From Methanobrevibacter wolinii SH (GTDB lineage: Archaea; Methanobacteriota; Methanobacteria; Methanobacteriales; Methanobacteriaceae), in contig NZ_KK211376.1 in NCBI RefSeq assembly GCF_000621965.1, forward strand, positions 60,700-114,847: a DNA stretch of 54,148 nt, written 5' to 3'. The notes beneath the pieces were generated by a model that saw only the letters and a list, made by a program, of their open reading frames with translations, was not told where the DNA came from and searched no databases. Each line of letters starts with the position of its first letter. Positions within the stretch are counted from its first letter, which is position 1. Made by a program: the position numbers and the translations under genes. Below, one piece after another: positions 48,911 through 54,148 of this stretch.

Positions 48911-49142
48911 TTAAAATCTCCTAAATAAATATAATAAATAGTCTTAAAAATTTTGTAAAAAAACCCTTTTTTTCACATAAACTATAAATTTAAAAAATGT
49001 TTTTATAGACCATTACAATATTAATAATTTAATATTAATAAAGTTTTAGAAAAAATTAAAAATATTTATGAAAAATTAAAAAAATTAAAATTAAAAAATA
49101 AATAAAAAATTATGAAAAATTAAAAAAAGAATTAAAAAATAA

Positions 49143-49247
49143 GTCTGTTGAAATAATATTTTACTATAAGAATTTAAACCACATTAATACTTAAAAATTA
49201 AATTTAAAAGTTTTATTTTAAAAAATTAGAATGATTTAAAAAAGTCA
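49143..49247. repeat. Dispersed ~105-bp element (copy D)
   Basis: It begins GTCTGTTGAAATAATATTT and runs through TTAATACTTAAAAATTAAATTTAAAAG to an altered right end (GAATGATTTAAAAAAGTC). It lies between purA and the next gene, so its end nearly touches that gene's stop codon. The remainder of 48911-49254 is AT-rich. Confidence 0.55.
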
Positions 49248-49254
49248 AATAAAA

Positions 49255-49887
49255 TCAAAATTTAAATTTACTAAATAATTTAAAACCTTTATTAATTTCA
49301 ATTGGATTTAATTCACAAAGAGCATCATAACTATATTCATCTTTAGTACCTTTATTTATCCAATATGAAAGATAATATCTTGACCATTTATTTGATAAAA
49401 ACAAAATATCATTATCTGTTAATTCTTCAAGGCCCATATAAATATTTAATGAATTTCCACCAACACATACACCAATACCATTAGATAAAAAAGACATTAT
49501 AAAATCAGGTGAATCATTATTAAAATTATCTAAGAAAATCATTTCATTTTTAAACTTAGTAAATTTAGAATTAATAAATGACATATCCTGAAACTTAAAC
49601 ATGCCTTTATCTAAATTCCTATTAAATTCCATTAAAAAATCATTTCTATCTTTTTTAGTAAGATTTAAAAAATCAAGGTCCTTTTTATCATTATAAAAAA
49701 TAGAAAAAAGAGAATTATCAGAAAAACGGATAGAAATCTTAGAATCTTTTTTTGAATCATCATGAATATTAAATAACTCAACAGATGAGAAATCTAAATA
49801 AATAGTATCACCAGAAACTTCTAATGAAACCCATTTACCTGCCTCAGAGATAACATCTTCTAATATTAAATAAGATTTATTATTCAT
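49255..49887 (-). CDS. Conserved-looking hypothetical protein
   Basis: 210 aa from the ATG after TTGATATTT; a TTG three codons upstream is less likely. Soluble, acidic and rich in Asp, Asn, Lys and Phe; no signal peptide or membrane helix. Predicted mixed alpha/beta, with a late motif WSRYYLSYWINKGTKDEYSYDALCEL. I do not recognise the family. It is the first of three loosely spaced minus-strand genes of unknown function, two of which resemble DUF6891 and DUF6882. Confidence 0.7.
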   Translation of the reverse strand: MNNKSYLILEDVISEAGKWVSLEVSGDTIYLDFSSVELFNIHDDSKKDSKISIRFSDNSLFSIFYNDKKDLDFLNLTKKDRNDFLMEFNRNLDKGMFKFQDMSFINSKFTKFKNEMIFLDNFNNDSPDFIMSFLSNGIGVCVGGNSLNIYMGLEELTDNDILFLSNKWSRYYLSYWINKGTKDEYSYDALCELNPIEINKGFKLFSKFKF

Positions 49888-49961
49888 AAATATCAATTCA
49901 AATTATTTTCTATAAAAAATTATTAAAAAATATTTAATAAATTTATAATTTCAATATTATT

Positions 49962-50087
49962 AATATAAAAAATCACAATTCAAAACAAACTAACATCCAA
50001 TAAAAATACTAATTCAACCAAATAATATAAAAAATCACAATTCAAAACAAACTAACATCCAATAAAAATACTAATTCAACCAAATAA
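49962..50087. repeat. 62-bp tandem duplication
   Basis: ATATAAAAAATCACAATTCA… is present twice with a 62-bp period and essentially no differences, between two hypothetical genes. Confidence 0.85.
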
Positions 50088-50132
50088 TAAAAATATAAAT
50101 AGTAAACGAAAGATTAAAATTCAAAATAATGA

Positions 50133-50750
50133 TTAATTAGTGTTAAATTGAGTAAACACGTCATAAGCTCCTTCCATGAAATAATTATCATTATCAAATA
50201 TTTTAATCCAATTAAAATCATTAATAATAATTGGATTTTCAGGATTATTATCCCAATCTAAATTAAATCCAAATGATTCTAAAGTTTTAATAATCATATT
50301 AGCTAATTTATTAGAAACTTTTTTATCACCATGAAAATCCCCAAAATAAATACTTAAGTAATTATCATCTAAAACCGTTTCAATATCAAATAATGTATAA
50401 AATACAAAACCTATTGGTTTATAATTATTGTTTATTAAATGAGTATATACCTCAATAGAATCATGTATACCTTCTTCAGGATCATAACCACAGTTATGAA
50501 TTGAAACAATACCTTGTTTAGATAAACTATTAAAAACTTTTTTTAAATTATTAAAATCAGAACTATTTGATTTAGTACTATTATGTTTTGTATAAATATT
50601 CTCTATAATATTAGATACAACATCTAAATCAATATTATAATCAATAAATTCATCATCAATAGTCTCTAAGATTTCTTCTATATCATAAAAACCAGTTTTT
50701 ACAAGAAAATCAATTTCATAATTTAATTCTTCTTTTAAATCATCACTCAT
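50133..50750 (-). CDS. Hypothetical protein resembling DUF6891
   Basis: 205 aa acidic soluble protein. The central segments LSKQGIVSIHNCGYDPEEGIHDSIEVY (about 91-117) and PIGFVFYTLFDIETVLDDNYLSIYFGDFHGD (about 126-156) resemble the GIV…N.G…, GFVFYH.QDTE and LYLAFG blocks that I associate with DUF6891, a family found mainly in bacteria. No signal or membrane helix. GTGATTTT precedes the ATG. Function unknown; immunity-like folds have been suggested for related small families, but this is only an impression. Confidence 0.65.
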   Translation of the reverse strand: MSDDLKEELNYEIDFLVKTGFYDIEEILETIDDEFIDYNIDLDVVSNIIENIYTKHNSTKSNSSDFNNLKKVFNSLSKQGIVSIHNCGYDPEEGIHDSIEVYTHLINNNYKPIGFVFYTLFDIETVLDDNYLSIYFGDFHGDKKVSNKLANMIIKTLESFGFNLDWDNNPENPIIINDFNWIKIFDNDNYFMEGAYDVFTQFNTN

Positions 50751-51028
50751 AAAATCACAATAAATCTATAATTAAATATTATATATAATTATTAATTATA
50801 TAAATTTGATTCTAGAGTTTAGATAAATAGTACTTTAAAAAATTGACTCTTAAAAACTTATTTTATTTTTAAACTAAAATTAGATTATATTATTAATTTA
50901 TTGATTTTAAGAAAGTCTAAAAAATATTAATTAAATAAAAAGGAAAAAATAAGATACAAATATAATTCATATTCTTATAAATACAAAATATAAAAAACAA
51001 AGATAGTTAAAATAAAAAAAGAAAAAGA

Positions 51029-51724
51029 TTATTCATTAGGTTTAAATGTTTTAATAAGATTTACATTACCTCTTTTAGAATATCCAATCATTATTTTATC
51101 TTCACCAATGATTGCAACTTGAAAATTATCTTCATCATAAACATTTGTAGGATAACCTTTAAGTGCTGCATAACCTTCAAATGCGATTTTACCATTTACA
51201 TCATAATTTTTTTGGAAATTATAATAAATGAATTCAAATCTATCTATAGTATTATTTTCAGGAATATCCTCAGAATTAATAGTTACAAAGAATGCAAAGT
51301 TTCCAATTTCTGCAACATAATATGCACTATCATCAAATAAAGAAATAACAGTCATAAGTAAAAAGTGTGCTTCTTCAATATCTGCATTAAACATTGGAGT
51401 TGTAAATTGAGGAATATTATATTCTTCACCAAATTCTTTAATTTTTTTAGCTTCATCAATTAATTCAAGCGGAAAACCAATTTCACTATTATCCCATGCC
51501 CATGAAAATTTATTATCATCAAGAGATAAGTAAGCAATTAATTGAATAGAAAAACTTAAATCTTCACCAAAAGATAATATACCATTTTCAATATCTAAAT
51601 TTCCTTTTTTTTCTCCAATCAAATCAGATAAATTTTCTTGCTTATCTAAAGCATAAGCACCATATTTTGTAAATATTGATTGTAAATCATCTTCAGCGGT
51701 AATTTCTAATGGTAAATTAAACAT
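51029..51724 (-). CDS. Hypothetical protein resembling DUF6882
   Basis: 231 aa from the ATG seven bases after GGAG; an ATG two codons upstream is too close to the GGAG. The segment FSIQLIAYLSLDDNKFSWAWDNSEIGFP (about 59-86) matches the SWLWAW.NPS pattern I associate with DUF6882, followed by EEAHFLLMTVISLFDDSAYYVAEIGNFAFFVTI. The C-terminus adds a beta-rich part (GKIAFEGYAALKGYPTNVY…IGYSKRGNV). Soluble and acidic. The family is mostly bacterial and uncharacterised. Third of three neighbouring unknown genes. Confidence 0.65.
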   Translation of the reverse strand: MFNLPLEITAEDDLQSIFTKYGAYALDKQENLSDLIGEKKGNLDIENGILSFGEDLSFSIQLIAYLSLDDNKFSWAWDNSEIGFPLELIDEAKKIKEFGEEYNIPQFTTPMFNADIEEAHFLLMTVISLFDDSAYYVAEIGNFAFFVTINSEDIPENNTIDRFEFIYYNFQKNYDVNGKIAFEGYAALKGYPTNVYDEDNFQVAIIGEDKIMIGYSKRGNVNLIKTFKPNE

Positions 51725-51874
51725 AATCATTCTCCTTAATAATTGTATAAAAAAATAAAATAAGAATATAATTTAAATATTATATAAATTTAAATTTAAA
51801 AAAAATTAAATAAAATCAAATCTAAAAAAGATTAAAATATTTGTTTTTTAAATTTGATTAAAAAATTTTAAATC

Positions 51875-53110
51875 TTAAAAGGACAATTTTGAAATTCTAT
51901 CCATAGCTTCTTTTGTGTTTTCATAAGTATTAAATGCAGTAAGTCTAAAGTATCCTTCACCAGAAGGTCCGAATCCTGCACCAGGAGTACCTACAATATT
52001 TGCTTCATTTAATAATAAATCAAAGAATTCCCAAGAAGGCATATCATTTGGAGTTTTTACCCAAATATATGGTGAATTAATTCCACTAGTAACACTTAAT
52101 CCAATATTAGATAAAGATTCACGAATAAGTTTAGCATTCCTAAGATAATAATCAATATTAGATTGGATTTCTTTTTGACCTTCTTCAGTATAAATAGCTT
52201 CTGCAGCTCTTTGAACAGGATATGATACTCCATTAAATTTAGTAGATTGTCTTCTATCCCATAAAGCATTTACAGAATGTTTATTACCTTCATTATCTTG
52301 AATTTTAAGGTCTTTAGGAACTACACAATAAGCACAACGAGCTCCTGTGAAACCTGCTGTTTTTGAAAAACTTCTAAATTCAATAGCTACTTCTTTAGCT
52401 CCTTCAATTTCATAGATACTGTGAGGTATATTATCTTCAGTAATAAATTTTTCATAAGCTGCATCAAATAAAATTAAAACATTATTTTCTTTTGCATATT
52501 TAACAAATTTAGCAAGTTGATCTTTAGTTAAAGTTGAACCAGTTGGGTTATTAGGATAACATAAATAAATAATATCAAAATCTTCATCAGGAATAGAAGG
52601 TTCAAAATTATTTTCTTCAGTACATGGAAGATATACTAATCCTTCATATTTACCATCATCTTGCATTTCACCAGTTCTTCCTGCCATAACATTTGTATCA
52701 ACATAAACAGTATATACTGGATCAGTTACTGCAATAATGTTATCATTTGAAAATAATTCCTGAATGTTTCCAGTATCACATTTAGCTCCATCACTAATAA
52801 ATATTTCATCAACATCTAAAGAAACACCTAAAGGTTCATAATCACCTTTAATAATAGCTTCACGTAAAAATTCATAACCATGTTCTGGACCATATCCACG
52901 AAATGTTTCAGAATCACCCATTTCATCAACTGCATCTTTAAATGCTTTGATTACTGTTTTTGGTAATGGTTTTGTTACATCCCCAATACCCATTGCAATA
53001 AGATCAATATCTGGATTTTCTTCCTCAAATTTTGCAACTCTATTTGCTACTTCAGCAAAAAGATAATTACTTTTTAATAAAAGATAATTCTCATTTACTT
53101 TAACAACCAT
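51875..53110 (-). CDS. dapL: LL-diaminopimelate aminotransferase
   Basis: 411 aa fold-type I PLP enzyme that converts tetrahydrodipicolinate directly to LL-diaminopimelate for lysine synthesis. Family blocks: [80 protein letters not shown] Lys250 in [12 protein letters not shown], and [27 protein letters not shown] precedes the ATG. Methanobacteriales use the DapL route. Monocistronic. Confidence 0.96.
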   Translation of the reverse strand: MVVKVNENYLLLKSNYLFAEVANRVAKFEEENPDIDLIAMGIGDVTKPLPKTVIKAFKDAVDEMGDSETFRGYGPEHGYEFLREAIIKGDYEPLGVSLDVDEIFISDGAKCDTGNIQELFSNDNIIAVTDPVYTVYVDTNVMAGRTGEMQDDGKYEGLVYLPCTEENNFEPSIPDEDFDIIYLCYPNNPTGSTLTKDQLAKFVKYAKENNVLILFDAAYEKFITEDNIPHSIYEIEGAKEVAIEFRSFSKTAGFTGARCAYCVVPKDLKIQDNEGNKHSVNALWDRRQSTKFNGVSYPVQRAAEAIYTEEGQKEIQSNIDYYLRNAKLIRESLSNIGLSVTSGINSPYIWVKTPNDMPSWEFFDLLLNEANIVGTPGAGFGPSGEGYFRLTAFNTYENTKEAMDRISKLSF

Positions 53111-53362
53111 TTTATTCCTCGATAAAATTTAAATTAAATTAAAAAGATTATTTTAAAATAATATTTTTAAAAATAATATGTAAGATTTACACTAATAAAA
53201 TATTAGGTTTTATAAATATATAAATTAAATGGAAATTTATAATTAAATATTCTTATTAATAATAAATTAAAATTATAATATTTAATAAATAATATATATT
53301 AATAATAATAAAAATTATTATGATTAATTAATTAATCTTTAAAAAAGAAAGTTGAGGATAAC

Positions 53363-54148
53363 ATGCCATTTAAAACAATATTAATACTGATTAACATTGC
53401 TATTATATGTATAATAGCATGCATAATCGTTAAATTGTATTATAGAGATGAAGAAAAAGGAAGAAAATTAGAAACCCATGAAATTGAAAGTAGTTTAAAA
53501 GGACATAACCAAATGCCTTTATTTAAAGAAGAACATCATAAAAAAGATAGCAGAAACAAAATTAATAATACAATATCATCTACTAAAAATAAAATATTCA
53601 AAACCAAACAAGTAAAAGAAAATAATGATAATCTTAATAAAGAGATTGAAGAACTAACAATTACAAGACCAAAAACTACAACAACACCAAGTAAAGAAGA
53701 AAATAACAAAATAATACAAACAACAAATACAAATGGAACCATATTAAAAGAAAAACCAAAAAACAATAATAAACCAAATGGAAAACCAATTAGTATAAAT
53801 GTTAAAAACAGTCCAGAAATAAAACCAAAAGTAGTAAATGCTAAAACTCAAGAAGAAATAGCAAAAGATAAATTGAAAACTACAGCAACAAAACCAAAAG
53901 TAAGTAAAGAAGAAATTGAAAAAATTGAAGAAAAACCAGTTAAAGCTGCACACAAAGAGATAGTAGAACCAGAAAAAGATGAAATAAAAGAAAAAATAGA
54001 ACCAAAAGAAGAAACTAAAGTAAAATTCATAAAACCAAAACAAAAAGCACACATAACTCCAAAATTAAGAACAGAACCTAAAATAAAACCAGAACCAACA
54101 ACACAAAAAATAAAAGAAGAAAAACCAGAACCAACAGAAATAAAAACA
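53363..54148 (+). CDS. Membrane-anchored Lys/Pro/Glu-rich protein, partial (runs off the right edge)
   Basis: 262 codons with no stop before the window ends; GAGGATAAC precedes the ATG. One N-terminal hydrophobic helix (about 5-23, ILILINIAIICIIACIIV) is followed by a long low-complexity hydrophilic stretch dominated by Lys, Glu, Thr, Asn and Pro (repeated xKPK, EKPE, KPEPT motifs), without Cys after the anchor. Such proteins span or lean on the cell wall, or act as disordered linkers to a C-terminal domain, which would lie outside the window. The open frames on the opposite strand here are shadows of this composition. Function unknown. Confidence 0.7.
   Translation, partial: MPFKTILILINIAIICIIACIIVKLYYRDEEKGRKLETHEIESSLKGHNQMPLFKEEHHKKDSRNKINNTISSTKNKIFKTKQVKENNDNLNKEIEELTITRPKTTTTPSKEENNKIIQTTNTNGTILKEKPKNNNKPNGKPISINVKNSPEIKPKVVNAKTQEEIAKDKLKTTATKPKVSKEEIEKIEEKPVKAAHKEIVEPEKDEIKEKIEPKEETKVKFIKPKQKAHITPKLRTEPKIKPEPTTQKIKEEKPEPTEIKT

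Noticed and set aside
53536-54054. Phe/Ser-rich open frames on the minus strand
   Set aside because: They are shadows of the plus-strand Lys/Pro/Glu-rich coding sequence starting at 53363, which has a ribosome binding site and a signal-anchor helix.

Overview
The window looks like chromosome from a very AT-rich methanogenic archaeon of the order Methanobacteriales, most like Methanosphaera (or a Methanobrevibacter relative). Supporting signs are methenyl-H4MPT cyclohydrolase (mch), CofC of coenzyme F420 synthesis, sn-glycerol-1-phosphate dehydrogenase, archaeal-type ProS and a short archaeal PurA, DapL, adhesin-like beta-helix proteins, archaeal TATA boxes, and ribosome binding sites of the GGAG / GGTGATTT type. 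G+C is roughly a quarter by eye. I could not run any search, so the genus is an inference.

Layout. 1-6.6 kb: two operator copies facing a gene off the left edge, an ADP-forming acetyl-CoA synthetase, a TetR regulator, a radical SAM/SPASM protein and a small membrane protein. 7.0-13.8 kb: a cysteine island on the minus strand with cysS, a PatB/MalY-type C-S lyase, tRNA-Cys(GCA), a Cys-rich COG2522-like regulator, cysE and cysK. 13.8-21.7 kb: nth, aroA, valS, a His-rich membrane protein, pheT. 21.8-26.2 kb: two divergent surface adhesin-like proteins. 26.5-33.7 kb: YjbQ, an Fe-S flavoprotein, mch, a CoA-disulfide-reductase/NADH-oxidase-like enzyme, and the operon egsA-UPF0179-rpiA-small membrane protein. 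34.2-38.4 kb: nitrogenase-like genes in the order D-K-H. 39-43 kb: nitroreductase, proS-cofC, thiD. 43.3-47.6 kb: an SsuABC/TauABC-type ABC transporter and a zinc-ribbon protein derived from transposases. 47.9-54.1 kb: purA, three uncharacterised genes (two resembling DUF6891 and DUF6882), dapL, and the start of a membrane-anchored Lys/Pro/Glu-rich protein running off the right edge.

Main observation. A palindrome, ATAAC-N4-GTTAT, recurs in front of the Cys-rich regulator, cysK (three copies), the nitrogenase-like operon (about five copies), the ABC substrate-binding protein, and an off-window gene at the left edge (two perfect copies). cysE has a close variant. This ties cysteine synthesis, a transporter of the sulfonate/taurine class and a nitrogenase-like reductase into one putative sulfur/cysteine regulon. 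The D subunit keeps the three P-cluster cysteines and the Cys and His cofactor ligands of NifD, but appears to carry Tyr where NifD has the His needed for N2 reduction. No NrpR-type GGAA-N6-TTCC operator was seen. The most economical model is sulfur scavenging, analogous to the methylthio-alkane reductase (Mar) of Rhodospirillum rubrum, feeding sulfide or a thiol to CysE/CysK. The operator is seen in the sequence; the function is inference.

Other structure: a dispersed ~105-bp element with terminal inverted repeats (four clear copies), at least five unrelated tandem duplications of 46-62 bp in intergenic DNA, and repeated terminator-like hairpins that overlap stop codons.
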